A stretch of DNA of 64,000 bases from Pedobacter sp. PACM 27299 (GCF_001412655.1 NZ_CP012996.1:2666001-2730000); one strand, 5' to 3'. Shown: positions 19,439 to 29,192, counted from the stretch's first letter. Notes: generated by a model not told the origin, from the sequence alone. Translations and numbers: made by a program.

Positions 19439-22400
19439 ATGTTTAATCCTTTTAGAACTCTTGCGATCACTGTTTCATTATTATGGATCACCTTACCTTC
19501 AGCTGCAATTGACTTTTCTTCGGTATTCTATTTAGGTATTGAAAATGGCCTTTCTAACAATGAGGTAAATTGTCTTTTTCAGAGCAGGGATGGTTTCATG
19601 TGGTTTGGTACTTTTGATGGATTGAACCGTTATGATGGCTACAGTTTCAAGATCTTCAGAAAGAAGCTGAAAGATGGAAATTCACTGATCAACAACAGGA
19701 TCCAATGTCTTGCGGAAGATGAGGCTGGAAATCTGTGGATTGGCACGATGGGCGGGGTATCCATTTATAATGCGGCGAAGGAGAAGTTTAATACGCTGTA
19801 TTTTAATGCACTTTCGAAAAAAGGAAAGCAGCTGGTGGACAATACCACGGTATTAAAAAGAGAAGGAAAAAATGATATGCTGATCGGGACTGCTAAGGAC
19901 GGCTTACTGCTGTATATGGCAGCAACAGGAAAGACCATCCAGATTCCGTTCGTATCCGGTTCTTCAAAACGTGTTTCGTATCAGGTAACGGCCATAGAAA
20001 GGGATAAAAATAACCAGGTTTGGTTGTTTATTGAAGGCCTGGGTTTGTGTAAATACGATAGAAAAACACAAACGGTTAGTCTCTTGAGTAATACCTTAAA
20101 AAATGTCTCCTGTATTCAGGCAGATACTTTGGGCAACCTGTGGCTGGGTACAAGTTCGGGGATCTATAACTATAGGATTGCTGACCGAACATTCTCTTTC
20201 AGGCCATTGCCCCGACCAGTAACCAGTTTGTATTTCGATCAGTCTGATCAGCTTTGCATCACCACAGATGGCGGGGGGATTTTCATGATCAACATCAATG
20301 AAGAAAAGATGACCCAGCCTTTTAGGCTGAATGAAAAGGAACTTTTTACCAGCACGGCGATAAAAGGAATGTTAAGAGACCATCAGGGCAGGGTCTGGGT
20401 GGCCACATTAAGAGGGGGAATCAATGTCATAGACAATCAGCGATACCGATTTAAAACCCTTAATCCTGATCCTTTAGAAAAGAACAGTTACCATAACTAT
20501 TTTATTTCTTCATTCGCTGAGGATGCTGCCAATAACATTTGGATAGGGACGGATGGGAATGGACTGGACCGCTGGGACCGCAAAAGGAATATATATGTAA
20601 ACTATAAAAAGGAAGCCAGGAATGGCTTGACAAGCAACAACATCACGACCATTTTAAATGACCATCAAAATACCATTTGGCTGGCTACCTGGGGCGGGGG
20701 AATCCATCGTTTCCAGAAGTCAGCAGGGACTTTTGAGCATTTTAGCTGTATCCATCCTGTCAGTGGTTTAGAGTTTAAAAATGTATGGAAATTATACGAG
20801 GACAAACAACACAATTTATGGGCAAGTACGTTCGACAATGGCGGATTGTACAAGTTCAATCCAGCGCTGAAACGTTTTGAGTTATTTGATGATGCGATTG
20901 GCAATATCCTTTGCTTTATGGAGGATCGTAAAGGCGATTTATGGGCGGGAACGGATAGTAAGTTAATCCGCATCGACAGGCGCTTGAAAAAACACCTGGT
21001 TTATCATATTGGACATCGGGTAAGGGCTATTCTGGAGGATAAAGGAGCTATTTTATGGCTTGGAACGGAGGGCGGTGGATTGCTTTCACTAAATACCAGC
21101 AGCAAGAAGTACAGGCGATTTACAGAAAGCGATGGATTGCCGAATAATGCGGTATTGAATATCTTGCCTGATCAGGAGGGCGCGCTTTGGCTGAGTACTT
21201 TTTATGGGCTTTCGAAATTCAATCCGACCACTAAAAAGTTTCATAATTTCTTTGCCTCTGATGGCTTGCAAAGCAATCAGTTCAGTTACCTGGCAGCGGC
21301 CAAATTGAAATCCGGAGAATTGATATTCGGAGGGATCAAAGGTTTTAATGTGTTCTCAGCAGAGAAAATCAGCTTCTCCAGGGATAAACAGCAGATCTTG
21401 CTGACGGAGGTAAGTATAGATAATAAGCCTGTAAGCGAGAGTTTAAATGCGGAGTTTGTTAAGAAAACAACGGCCGGAGTCATCGATCAGCTCCTGATCC
21501 CTTACCATAAGGCATCGCTGTCTTTTGGCTTTATTAGTCTGGAGTATTCTAAACCTGATAAGATTAATTATGCCTATTTTTTGGAAGGATGGGATAACAA
21601 CTGGATCAATGCAGGAAAAGTAAGGACCGCAAATTACAGCAGGTTAAAAGAAGGAACATATACGTTTCATATCAAAGCAAGCAATAGCGAAGGGGAATGG
21701 GGGGATGAACAATTAGTCAGCATTGTGGTGCTGCCACCCTGGCAGCGAACCTGGTGGGCTTATGCTTTGTATGCTTTGGTGATTGGGCTGGGCGTTTATT
21801 TGTATGTCAGGTATAAGCGTCAGCAGCTCGACCTGAACTATAAAGTGCGTCTGGCACAAATGGAAACTGAAAAAGAAAAAGAACTCAATGAGAAGAAGCT
21901 TTCCTTTTTTACAAACATCACCCATGAATTGAGAACTCCGCTCACTTTAATTGTGAACCCGGTTAAGGAACTGATAGGTAAAACAGAAGATACGTTAAAA
22001 AAGGAATTGACGGTGATCTATAGAAATGCGAGCCGTTTATTGACTTTAGTGGACCAGCTGATGCTGTTCAGGACAACGGATCAGGAAACGGCTAAGGTTC
22101 AGCTCAGTGAATTGAATTTTTACCAGCTGTGTAAAGATACTTTTGAAAGCTATCAGAAAATTGCTTTGAGCAAGCATATTCATTATGAGTTTGAATGTGC
22201 AAATCATGACCTGATGATTTTTGGGGACTATGAGAAGCTGGAAATTATCTTTTTTAACCTCCTTTCCAATGCTTTTAAATTTACGCCTTCCAATGGCAGT
22301 ATCTTGTTTAAGGTGGAAGAAAATGAAACTGAGGTTAGCGTTTTTATCAACGACACCGGATGTGGGATCAATGAAAATGTGAAGAATAAACTCTTTGAAA

Positions 22401-23473
22401 AGTATTACCAGGGAAAAAATAGCGCAAAGAATAAGGAGATCGGATTTGGCATTGGTTTGTATCTGGCAAAGCAATTTATTGATTGTCATCAGGGAGAATT
22501 GAGCTATTCCAGCGAGCCGGGTACAGGGACTTCATTTCAAATCAAACTGAAAAAAGGAATGTGGTTTGATCCCGCTACCCCGGCAGCAGTGCCACTGGAA
22601 AATAAGCTGCTGCAGCGCCCAGAGCAGATTCCAGCCGAAGAAATTACTGAGGTTCCCAATATCAATACACTGGAGATCACTGAAAAAAGATCATTACTGA
22701 TTGTCGATGATAACATGGAACTGCGGCAGTACCTGAAAAAGATCTTTAGTCCGCAGTTTGTAGTATATGAAGCGGAGAACGGTCTGGCAGGCTTTGAACT
22801 GGCACAAAAACTGGTGCCTGATCTGGTGATCAGTGATGTGCTGATGGAAGAAGGAAATGGGGTGGAGCTCTGTAAAAAGATAAAAACTGAGCCTATGCTG
22901 AACCATATTCCTGTGATTCTTTTATCTGGCCTCAGCTCTGCGGAAAGTAAATTGAAGGGGATTGAAAGTGGGGCAGATGATTACATCATTAAGCCGTTTG
23001 ACAAGGACTTGCTGCTGGCTAAAATCAATGCGGTATTAGACAACAGGGATACCTTGCACCAATATTTTAGAGACAACATTACCCTCCGGAATAACAATCA
23101 GAAAATATCTGCGACCTATAAAGCTTTTCTGGAGAAATGTATTGCCATTGTGGAGGAGAATTTAAGCAATGAAGATTTCAATGCGCAATGGCTGGCCAGG
23201 TCTTGTAATTTGAGTTATTCTATCCTCTACAAAAAAGTGAAATCCATTTCCGGCCTTTCTTTAAATGCATTTATACGGTCTATTCGGTTGCGTAAGGCGG
23301 CATTGTTGATGCTGAGCACCAATACCAATGTGAACGAAGCCGCATTTCAGGTGGGGATTTATGACATCAAGTTTTTCAGGCTGCAATTCAAGAAATTGTA
23401 TGGGATGAATCCTTCTGATTATATTAAGAAATACCGAAATTCCTTTAGTAAAGAATTTAACCTGATCAAATAA
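19439..23473 (+). CDS. Hybrid two-component system sensor/regulator (HTCS) of PUL 2
   Basis: 1344 residues: signal peptide (1-23), 14-bladed-type propeller repeats (about 30-690), Y_Y_Y domain (about 700-765), transmembrane helix (about 769-790), HisKA with the H-box in NITHELRTPL (His near 827), HATPase (about 930-1045, with FGIGLYLAKQF), receiver domain (about 1080-1205, LLIVDDN and phospho-acceptor Asp in VISDVLME near 1133), and AraC-type HTH (about 1235-1335). Proteins of this class bind an oligosaccharide in the periplasm and activate the neighbouring PUL. It is divergent from susC2, so it should control the susC2-susD2-GH16-GH20 operon. All key phosphorelay residues are present. Confidence 0.95.
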   Translation: MFNPFRTLAITVSLLWITLPSAAIDFSSVFYLGIENGLSNNEVNCLFQSRDGFMWFGTFDGLNRYDGYSFKIFRKKLKDGNSLINNRIQCLAEDEAGNLWIGTMGGVSIYNAAKEKFNTLYFNALSKKGKQLVDNTTVLKREGKNDMLIGTAKDGLLLYMAATGKTIQIPFVSGSSKRVSYQVTAIERDKNNQVWLFIEGLGLCKYDRKTQTVSLLSNTLKNVSCIQADTLGNLWLGTSSGIYNYRIADRTFSFRPLPRPVTSLYFDQSDQLCITTDGGGIFMININEEKMTQPFRLNEKELFTSTAIKGMLRDHQGRVWVATLRGGINVIDNQRYRFKTLNPDPLEKNSYHNYFISSFAEDAANNIWIGTDGNGLDRWDRKRNIYVNYKKEARNGLTSNNITTILNDHQNTIWLATWGGGIHRFQKSAGTFEHFSCIHPVSGLEFKNVWKLYEDKQHNLWASTFDNGGLYKFNPALKRFELFDDAIGNILCFMEDRKGDLWAGTDSKLIRIDRRLKKHLVYHIGHRVRAILEDKGAILWLGTEGGGLLSLNTSSKKYRRFTESDGLPNNAVLNILPDQEGALWLSTFYGLSKFNPTTKKFHNFFASDGLQSNQFSYLAAAKLKSGELIFGGIKGFNVFSAEKISFSRDKQQILLTEVSIDNKPVSESLNAEFVKKTTAGVIDQLLIPYHKASLSFGFISLEYSKPDKINYAYFLEGWDNNWINAGKVRTANYSRLKEGTYTFHIKASNSEGEWGDEQLVSIVVLPPWQRTWWAYALYALVIGLGVYLYVRYKRQQLDLNYKVRLAQMETEKEKELNEKKLSFFTNITHELRTPLTLIVNPVKELIGKTEDTLKKELTVIYRNASRLLTLVDQLMLFRTTDQETAKVQLSELNFYQLCKDTFESYQKIALSKHIHYEFECANHDLMIFGDYEKLEIIFFNLLSNAFKFTPSNGSILFKVEENETEVSVFINDTGCGINENVKNKLFEKYYQGKNSAKNKEIGFGIGLYLAKQFIDCHQGELSYSSEPGTGTSFQIKLKKGMWFDPATPAAVPLENKLLQRPEQIPAEEITEVPNINTLEITEKRSLLIVDDNMELRQYLKKIFSPQFVVYEAENGLAGFELAQKLVPDLVISDVLMEEGNGVELCKKIKTEPMLNHIPVILLSGLSSAESKLKGIESGADDYIIKPFDKDLLLAKINAVLDNRDTLHQYFRDNITLRNNNQKISATYKAFLEKCIAIVEENLSNEDFNAQWLARSCNLSYSILYKKVKSISGLSLNAFIRSIRLRKAALLMLSTNTNVNEAAFQVGIYDIKFFRLQFKKLYGMNPSDYIKKYRNSFSKEFNLIK

Positions 23474-23568
23474 GCGTGATGGTTTTTATATTAGTATCAG
23501 CGCTAGGAGGAATGCCTGTTAAATGACGGAAGTATTCCGGATAAGTTTTAATTATAAATCGACTCAAG

Positions 23569-23982
23569 ATGGAAAATCAACTCAGGATGGATGCACAAAT
23601 TAAACATTATGAAAACAAGCTGGCTTTTGAAATGGATCCTTCAGATTTGTTTGAAGCCCTAAAGAACGGTGAAAAAGTAATTGCGATGGATGCCAGGAAG
23701 GTCTTTGGATTTGAAGCAGAGCATATTCCTGGTGCCATCAATATTCCCCATAGGGAGATGAATCTAGAAAGTACAAAACATCTGGATAAGGATTTTACCT
23801 ATGTCACCTATTGCGATGGAATTGGCTGCAATGCTTCCACAAAAGGCGCTTTAAATATGACCAGACTTGGTTTTAAGGTCAAAGAACTGATTGGTGGACT
23901 GGAATGGTGGAAGCTTGATGGCTATGCAACAGCGGGGACAAAAGCAGGTGATGCTGGCGAGCAAATCCAATGCGCTTGTTAA
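23569..23982 (+). CDS. Rhodanese-like domain protein
   Basis: 137 residues, a single rhodanese domain. The segments VIAMDARKVFGFEAEHIPGAINIPHREM and YVTYCDGIGCNAST are typical, with the Cys after YVTY (about residue 85) at the position of the catalytic sulfur carrier. Such single-domain proteins move sulfane sulfur or serve thiol chemistry in the cytoplasm. The C-terminus ends in a Cys-Ala-Cys motif that could bind metal or be redox active. No operon partner is apparent; it lies 95 bp after the HTCS gene. Confidence 0.85.
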   Translation: MENQLRMDAQIKHYENKLAFEMDPSDLFEALKNGEKVIAMDARKVFGFEAEHIPGAINIPHREMNLESTKHLDKDFTYVTYCDGIGCNASTKGALNMTRLGFKVKELIGGLEWWKLDGYATAGTKAGDAGEQIQCAC

Positions 23983-24089
23983 AATTTCTACATTTTACTA
24001 ATTTCATGTATCCAGCTAAAGCTTAAAAGCGATGAAGGATCATGTTCAATAAATGAAGGAGCTCGGGATTGAGGCGATCGAGGATTAAG

Positions 24090-25085
24090 CTAGGCCCGGA
24101 TCGCTGCCTCTTTATTGTACTTGCCACGGTACTCCAGTGGGGAGATTCCTGTGATTTTCCTAAAGACTTCCCGGAATGCCTTTGTGTCTGAGTAACCAAC
24201 CGCATACATGATTTCATTAATTGTTTTCCGGGTAGTTTCAAATTCTTTTTTTGCAAATTCCATCTTGACGCGCTGTGTATACTCCACTGGGGTATTGCCG
24301 GTCGCTTTTATGAACCTCCTGTCGAAGTTTCTTCTCCCTATAGCGAATCTGGAAGACAAAGCTTCCATCGAAATTTTATCCTCCAGGTTGCTTTCAATAT
24401 AGGCTTGTGCTTTTTTTACCATTTCATCGCTGTGGTGCTTTTGTCCGGCAAATATGATAAATGCCGACTGACTTTGTCGGTCTATTTCAATCTGGAAGAT
24501 TTTAGAGCAATAAATAGCAGTTTGTCGGTCGTAATATTTTTCTACCAGGTAGATGACCAGATTGAGAAAGGAATAGCCACCACCATTGGTATAAATTCGA
24601 TGTTCATCCGTAATTAACTGCTCAACTTGCAGGTTTACTTTAGGGAATTTTTTCTGAAAAGCATCCGCGAAACACCAATGCGTCGCACATTTTTTCCCAT
24701 CTAACAAACCTGCTGCTGCCAATACAAATGCCGCACTGCACATGCTGGCTATTTCGGCGCCTTTGCGATAATGTGCGTTGATCCAATCCAGCATTGCCTG
24801 ACTTTCGTTATCGTTTTCGTCTTCTTTATGGTTGAGGGAAGGAATCAGAATCAGGTCTGTCTTTTGTATAGCAGAGATGTTCTTTTCTGTTTTTAAGGTG
24901 AGTAAACCTTTCATGAGTTCCGCACGAGGGGAAAGCCCCGCCATTTCAATTTCATATAAGGGCTGTTTTCCATTTCCTACCCAGTAATCATTTGCCGCCG
25001 TCAGTATTTCATAAGCGCCTATGATGCAGGCCATGCTGTTGATATTGGTTTTTCCACCAGGAATTAAAATCGTGATGTGTTTCAT
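24090..25085 (-). CDS. GlxA-like transcriptional regulator (DJ-1/PfpI domain plus AraC HTH)
   Basis: 331 residues. The N-terminal domain (about 1-190) is a DJ-1/PfpI-type class I glutamine-amidotransferase fold with the nucleophile-elbow-like ASMCSAAFVLAAAGLLDG. The C-terminal AraC HTH (about 220-325) contains FAIGRRNFDRRFIKATGNTP and AVGYSDTKAFREVFRKITG. It is a cytoplasmic regulator. It is divergent from the SRPBCC protein gene at 25252, which may be a target. Some family members sense amines or aldehydes; the ligand here is not known. Confidence 0.88.
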   Translation of the reverse strand: MKHITILIPGGKTNINSMACIIGAYEILTAANDYWVGNGKQPLYEIEMAGLSPRAELMKGLLTLKTEKNISAIQKTDLILIPSLNHKEDENDNESQAMLDWINAHYRKGAEIASMCSAAFVLAAAGLLDGKKCATHWCFADAFQKKFPKVNLQVEQLITDEHRIYTNGGGYSFLNLVIYLVEKYYDRQTAIYCSKIFQIEIDRQSQSAFIIFAGQKHHSDEMVKKAQAYIESNLEDKISMEALSSRFAIGRRNFDRRFIKATGNTPVEYTQRVKMEFAKKEFETTRKTINEIMYAVGYSDTKAFREVFRKITGISPLEYRGKYNKEAAIRA

Positions 25086-25251
25086 CGCTTTCTTTTTAAT
25101 AAAAATAAGGGAAATCTGCGTCTAAATCAACCCCTGGAAAAGTCCAATTGGTACCACATTAGCAAGGGGGATGTCCCGTAACTTTGAGTTGTACTCCTCA
25201 ATATTTGAGTTGTTCTTTTCGATAAATGAATTAATAACAGTTAAACCTACA

Positions 25252-25728
25252 ATGAAACAAGCTATGGAAAGTAAAAACTTTACTGCGACACTATTGGTCG
25301 ATCAAACTCCGGAACAAGTGTTCAATGCCGTTAAAAATGTACGTGGATGGTGGTCAGAGAATATTGAAGGAGGTACCGAAAACTTAAATGATGTATTTAA
25401 GTATCATTATGAAGACATACACCGCACAAAAATTAAGCTGATAGAGGTGCTGCCTAACAAGAAAATAGTTTGGTATGTGATGGAAAATAGGTTCAATTTT
25501 ACCAAGGATCAAGAGGAATGGACAGGCGATCAAATGATTTTTGAGATTACTGAAAAAGGCGGTCATACGCAGCTGCAATTTACGCAGGTAGGTCTGGTTC
25601 CTGATTATGAATGTTACGAGATCTGTTTCAGTTCCTGGAATCATTATATTTTGGATAGTCTACAAAGTTTAATCACTACGGGCAAAGGGTTGCCAACTAT
25701 TAAGGAAGGAAAATCCCTATCTTCATGA
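25252..25728 (+). CDS. SRPBCC-fold (AHSA1/START-like) protein
   Basis: The frame can be extended to an ATG at 25171, but the added 27 residues are not domain-like and the ATG at 25252 (MKQAMESKNF) fits the family start. The resulting 158-residue product has the AHSA1 opening FTATLLVDQTPEQVFNAVKNVRGWWSENIEG and the closing FSSWNHYILDSLQSLITTGKG helix. These proteins bind hydrophobic ligands in a helix-grip fold. Divergent from the GlxA-like regulator, suggesting shared control. Confidence 0.82.
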   Translation: MKQAMESKNFTATLLVDQTPEQVFNAVKNVRGWWSENIEGGTENLNDVFKYHYEDIHRTKIKLIEVLPNKKIVWYVMENRFNFTKDQEEWTGDQMIFEITEKGGHTQLQFTQVGLVPDYECYEICFSSWNHYILDSLQSLITTGKGLPTIKEGKSLSS

Positions 25729-25741
25729 AATAATTGAAACC

Positions 25742-26515
25742 ATGAACCTCCCTCAAAATCTTGCGCTAAAGCTCAGCTGCTCTTTTCTTTTGCTAAGTAC
25801 AAATCTTTTCGCGCAGCTGCCGGAAGAAATCAGCTGGAAACATTTGCTGAAGACCTATAACCAGGATAGTACTGAAATGGTGCTTTCCCTGAATAATAAA
25901 CTATTGGAAGGCCAGTATAAGATCCCTTCAGATGAAGGAGGTTTTGCTTTGTATACGATTAAAAAAGGGAAGATTACAGGCGAAGCTTTTTGGTATACGC
26001 AGGGTGGAAGGATGGAGTGTAAACTGCATTTTAAAGATGGCGTACGTAATGGTTTAAAGGAAAATTACGACAATGATGATCAGGTTTGGCTGCGTCAGGA
26101 ATATAAAGATGGCAAGCAGGATGGCATCAGCGAAATGTACAGAAGCGGTAAAGTCATTAATAAATCAAGCTATAAGGCGGGTAAAAAAGACGGTCAGTCT
26201 TTAACCTATTCTGGTGATCAGCTGAGTACCGAAGCCAATTATGAGAATGACAAAAGGAATGGCCTTTATCGGGTGTACCAGAATGGCCAGATCATCACAG
26301 AAAATAATTACAAAGACGACTTACAGCACGGTTTGTCGAGCACCTACCTTTCTGGTAAAAAGAGCATGGCTTCTACCTACGAAAATGGCAAAAGACACGG
26401 TGTTTCTTATATGTACAAACCTGATGGAACTGTCCTTTTTGAAAGCTATTACCTGCTTGGAGATAAGGTGAGCAAAGATGCTTTTGAAAAATATCAGGAA
26501 AGTCATCAAAAATAA
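25742..26515 (+). CDS. Secreted MORN/YwqK-repeat protein
   Basis: 257 residues with a signal peptide ending in LFAQ. From about residue 75 onward there are repeated MORN-like units of the form Y-x-x-G-x-x-x-G (KDGVRNGLKENY, KDGKQDGISEMY, KAGKKDGQSLTY and others), typical of proteins annotated as YwqK-family. The annotation as an antitoxin carries little weight here because no toxin is next to it. Exported, function unknown. It begins 13 bp after the SRPBCC gene and is probably cotranscribed. Confidence 0.75.
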   Translation: MNLPQNLALKLSCSFLLLSTNLFAQLPEEISWKHLLKTYNQDSTEMVLSLNNKLLEGQYKIPSDEGGFALYTIKKGKITGEAFWYTQGGRMECKLHFKDGVRNGLKENYDNDDQVWLRQEYKDGKQDGISEMYRSGKVINKSSYKAGKKDGQSLTYSGDQLSTEANYENDKRNGLYRVYQNGQIITENNYKDDLQHGLSSTYLSGKKSMASTYENGKRHGVSYMYKPDGTVLFESYYLLGDKVSKDAFEKYQESHQK

Positions 26516-26591
26516 TGCTGCTTAGCAAGTTTCGGGTTTTATGAAAATCAGGTTTATCTGACCTTTGTTTTGAATTTAAAAAACAAAGGAA

Positions 26592-27317
26592 ATGGAAAAG
26601 CTGCAAAATAAAGAAACCATAGTGAGGAATCCGGTAGATTGGCCTACCGTAACGGAGGAAATGCATGAAAAAGGATTTGCGCTGGTTCCTGCATTCCTTT
26701 CCGCCGAACAATGCGGGGAATTGATCGATGGTTATCATCAGCCGGATGCTTACCGAAAAACAGTGCTGATGGAACGCTATCGTTTTGGCCTTGGTGAGTA
26801 TAAATATTTCAATTATCCATTACCTGACCTTATCCAGCACATGAGAACAGCGCTATATCCAAAGCTGGCAGTCATTGCAAATGCCTGGATGAAAGTGCTG
26901 AATATTGCGACAGTTTTTCCAGCCGAACATCAGGAGCTGATACAGCAGTGCAACGAAAATAATCAAACCAAAGCAACAGTACTGATTTTAAAATATGGTC
27001 CAGGTGGATTCAATACTTTGCATCAGGATTTGTATGGGGAGGTCTATTTTCCAATCCAATGTGTGATGTTTTTAAATGAACCAGCACAGGATTTTACTGG
27101 CGGCGAGTCTGTGTTAACAGAACAAATACCTAGAGCACAATCAAAAGCGATTGTACTACAACCCAAAAAAGGGGATCTGTTGATCTTTACCACGAACTTC
27201 AGACCAGTACGTGGGAGCAAAGGGTATTATCGCGTCAATATGAAACACGGAGTAAGTGAAGTTCATACGGGAGCACGCCATACGCTGGGTATCATTTTTC
27301 ACGATGCTTTGAGTTAA
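26592..27317 (+). CDS. 2OG-Fe(II) dioxygenase (prolyl-hydroxylase-like fold)
   Basis: 241 residues, cytoplasmic. The facial triad is visible as His144-x-Asp146 in TLHQDLYG and a distal His219 in VNMKHGVSEV; the core DFTGGESVLTEQ and KKGDLLIFTTNFRPV match the double-stranded beta-helix. Such enzymes couple 2-oxoglutarate and oxygen to hydroxylation or demethylation. It starts a two-gene operon: the Ada-type zinc domain gene follows after 3 bp. This pairing suggests a role in repair of alkylated DNA or in a damage response, but the substrate is inference. Confidence 0.85.
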   Translation: MEKLQNKETIVRNPVDWPTVTEEMHEKGFALVPAFLSAEQCGELIDGYHQPDAYRKTVLMERYRFGLGEYKYFNYPLPDLIQHMRTALYPKLAVIANAWMKVLNIATVFPAEHQELIQQCNENNQTKATVLILKYGPGGFNTLHQDLYGEVYFPIQCVMFLNEPAQDFTGGESVLTEQIPRAQSKAIVLQPKKGDLLIFTTNFRPVRGSKGYYRVNMKHGVSEVHTGARHTLGIIFHDALS

Positions 27318-27320
27318 AAG

Positions 27321-27566
27321 ATGATCAGACATACTGAGGTTAATGACCCTGATTTAAGAAGGAAATTACGACAAAAAGAGGTTTGTTTCGCTGGAAACAG
27401 CAAACTGAAAATATACGGAACGTTAATGTGTAAATCTGGTAAGCGAATGAAAAAAGAGAACAGGGTTTTCTTTAGTTCTCAGGAAGCAGCAGTTAAGCAT
27501 GGTTTTCGACCCTGCGGACATTGCATGAAAACCGAATATAAGAGTTATCTAATGGCCATACGATAG
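27321..27566 (+). CDS. Stand-alone Ada-type metal-binding domain protein
   Basis: 81 residues. The motif KIYGTLMCKSGKRMKKENRVFF, followed by GFRPCGHC, matches the N-terminal methylphosphotriester-binding domain of Ada. Cys37, Cys65 and Cys68 align with three of the four zinc ligands; the position of the second ligand (Cys42 in E. coli Ada) holds Lys41, although Cys22 could substitute. There is no methyltransferase or AraC domain. Directly behind the 2OG oxygenase (3 bp gap), so very probably cotranscribed. Confidence 0.8.
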   Translation: MIRHTEVNDPDLRRKLRQKEVCFAGNSKLKIYGTLMCKSGKRMKKENRVFFSSQEAAVKHGFRPCGHCMKTEYKSYLMAIR

Positions 27567-27571
27567 ATGGG

Positions 27572-28729
27572 CTAACTGTTGCTCATTATTTTTATAGTAC
27601 GGTTCAATAAAGCCATTGCAAACTCTGTTTTCTGCAGCGTACTGAAAATCTGTACTTCTTCTAAAAGAGTAGATTCATTGTCCAGGAATTTCAGGATTTT
27701 CCTGGCGCTGTTTTTCTCGAACATCCTGGAGAAGATCTCCTCACCTGAAATGCGTTCAGAATCGAGCAAATGTAAAAGCGTGGCATCATAGAGGGCAAAC
27801 CTTGGTGATGAAATTGCTGGAAGATTGGGATGCCCGGACTCCATCAATTGTTTCACAATTGCTGCGGTATGTTTCTGGATAAATCTAAAGGTATAACCGG
27901 TAGAGCCTTTTGTAAATCCTCCTGCAGTACCTAGATAAATAATACGCTCCTGCTGCCTTTTGATGGGATGATCAGTCATTGGAATTACACCATGTTCCTT
28001 TTCTATGATGGTATATTGCATGCATTTTAGCTGCTCTTGGATGTATTGCTGCAATGCGGCGCTATAATCTTCTGGAGCTAATTCTTGCTTAGAAAAGATC
28101 GTGTATTCCACTAAAGCGCGATTTGAGCTGAGCGGCAATACATAAACAAATGAGGTGCCTGCTTGCTGTGAGGTGTTAAAGTCCATCAATGTCGCACATT
28201 CCTGGTCAAAGGTATTGCCTTCAGTTTCTATCAGCCAGCCTTCAAAATGCTGCAGGAAATATTGGTAACGATCAGGTTTTTTCTCCTGGACCTGGGGAAT
28301 ACTGCTGAACACATAATCAGCGCTGAAAGTCTTCCCATCAATCACTACATAAGCCTGATCTTTTTCCGTGTACTGCTTTTCTACCTTTCCTTGTAAGCGG
28401 ATCAACTGCGGCTGATCTGCTAATAATTGATCCGTATGTGCATAGAAATCCAGTCCACGGATCATTTTATATTGATAGGGCTTGATGTCTAATTCTTGAT
28501 GAAGGAATTTGCTGGCAAATGATAAGCGGTCCCATTTCCGATATACGGCAGGTTCAAATACATCCGGATGTTCTTCCCAAAAACACCAGGTTCTGTCGTT
28601 GGATTTTTTCTCCTCATAGTCTACGAGCAGTACGCGTTTATTGCTGGCCTGGATATAGGGGAGTATCCGTACTGCAAGGCTTCGTCCAGCACATCCGCCT
28701 CCGGCGATGATGTAATCAAAGTGCTCCAT
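27572..28729 (-). CDS. crtY: Lycopene beta-cyclase
   Basis: Start chosen at the ATG complementary to 28727-28729, giving 385 residues that open directly with the FAD-binding motif DYIIAGGGCAGRSLA; an upstream ATG at 28795 adds 22 unrelated residues. The motifs SNDRTWCFWEE and STGYTFRFIQKH are lycopene cyclase signatures. It converts lycopene to beta-carotene by forming two beta-ionone rings at the membrane. The start overlaps the crtZ stop by 14 bp, pointing to translational coupling. Last gene of the carotenoid operon. Confidence 0.93.
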   Translation of the reverse strand: MEHFDYIIAGGGCAGRSLAVRILPYIQASNKRVLLVDYEEKKSNDRTWCFWEEHPDVFEPAVYRKWDRLSFASKFLHQELDIKPYQYKMIRGLDFYAHTDQLLADQPQLIRLQGKVEKQYTEKDQAYVVIDGKTFSADYVFSSIPQVQEKKPDRYQYFLQHFEGWLIETEGNTFDQECATLMDFNTSQQAGTSFVYVLPLSSNRALVEYTIFSKQELAPEDYSAALQQYIQEQLKCMQYTIIEKEHGVIPMTDHPIKRQQERIIYLGTAGGFTKGSTGYTFRFIQKHTAAIVKQLMESGHPNLPAISSPRFALYDATLLHLLDSERISGEEIFSRMFEKNSARKILKFLDNESTLLEEVQIFSTLQKTEFAMALLNRTIKIMSNS

Positions 28730-29192
28730 GTTTGTTCTTTTGAGAGTGCTGCCAATATTTTCTTGCTGCGAACAACATGCCAAAGGATTCTCCATGATGC
28801 CTGTCCAGGTGCTTATGGTGCATTTTATGGGCTCTTTTGATCGTTTTTATATACTTGTTATCGCTCCTTGAAAACCACTTGAAACGTTGATGGATCACCA
28901 CATCATGGATCATGAAATAGGCGATACCATAAAGTAAAATTCCTAATCCTATATAAAACAACCAGTTGAACCCCTTTTCCGCACCGAAAAAGAACAATAA
29001 AATACTAGGTGTAGCAAATATTATGAAAAAGGCGTCGTTCTTTTCAAAGAAATGTGGTTTTTTCTGATGGTGGTCTTTATGCAATACCCACAATAGTCCG
29101 TGCATGACATATTTGTGTGTAAACCATGCCACTCCTTCCATGAAGATAAAAGTACCTATGGTAATCAATAAATAAATCATCCAGTTATCCAT
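28716..29192 (-). CDS. crtZ: Beta-carotene 3-hydroxylase
   Basis: 158 residues, an integral membrane di-iron hydroxylase of the fatty-acid hydroxylase superfamily. Histidine boxes are visible: HKYVMHG, HKDHHQ, and HKMHHKHLDRHH. Several hydrophobic helices surround them. It hydroxylates the beta-ionone rings of beta-carotene, giving cryptoxanthin and zeaxanthin. Start overlaps the upstream gene by 8 bp and its end overlaps crtY by 14 bp. Confidence 0.93.
   Translation of the reverse strand: MDNWMIYLLITIGTFIFMEGVAWFTHKYVMHGLLWVLHKDHHQKKPHFFEKNDAFFIIFATPSILLFFFGAEKGFNWLFYIGLGILLYGIAYFMIHDVVIHQRFKWFSRSDNKYIKTIKRAHKMHHKHLDRHHGESFGMLFAARKYWQHSQKNKHGAL

Noticed and set aside
22046..22489. 147-codon minus-strand frame
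   Set aside because: Antisense to the histidine kinase region of the hybrid two-component gene; no signature.
25742..26515. Toxin-antitoxin system for the YwqK/MORN protein
   Set aside because: The protein is exported by a signal peptide and has no toxin gene beside it, so the common antitoxin label is not supported.
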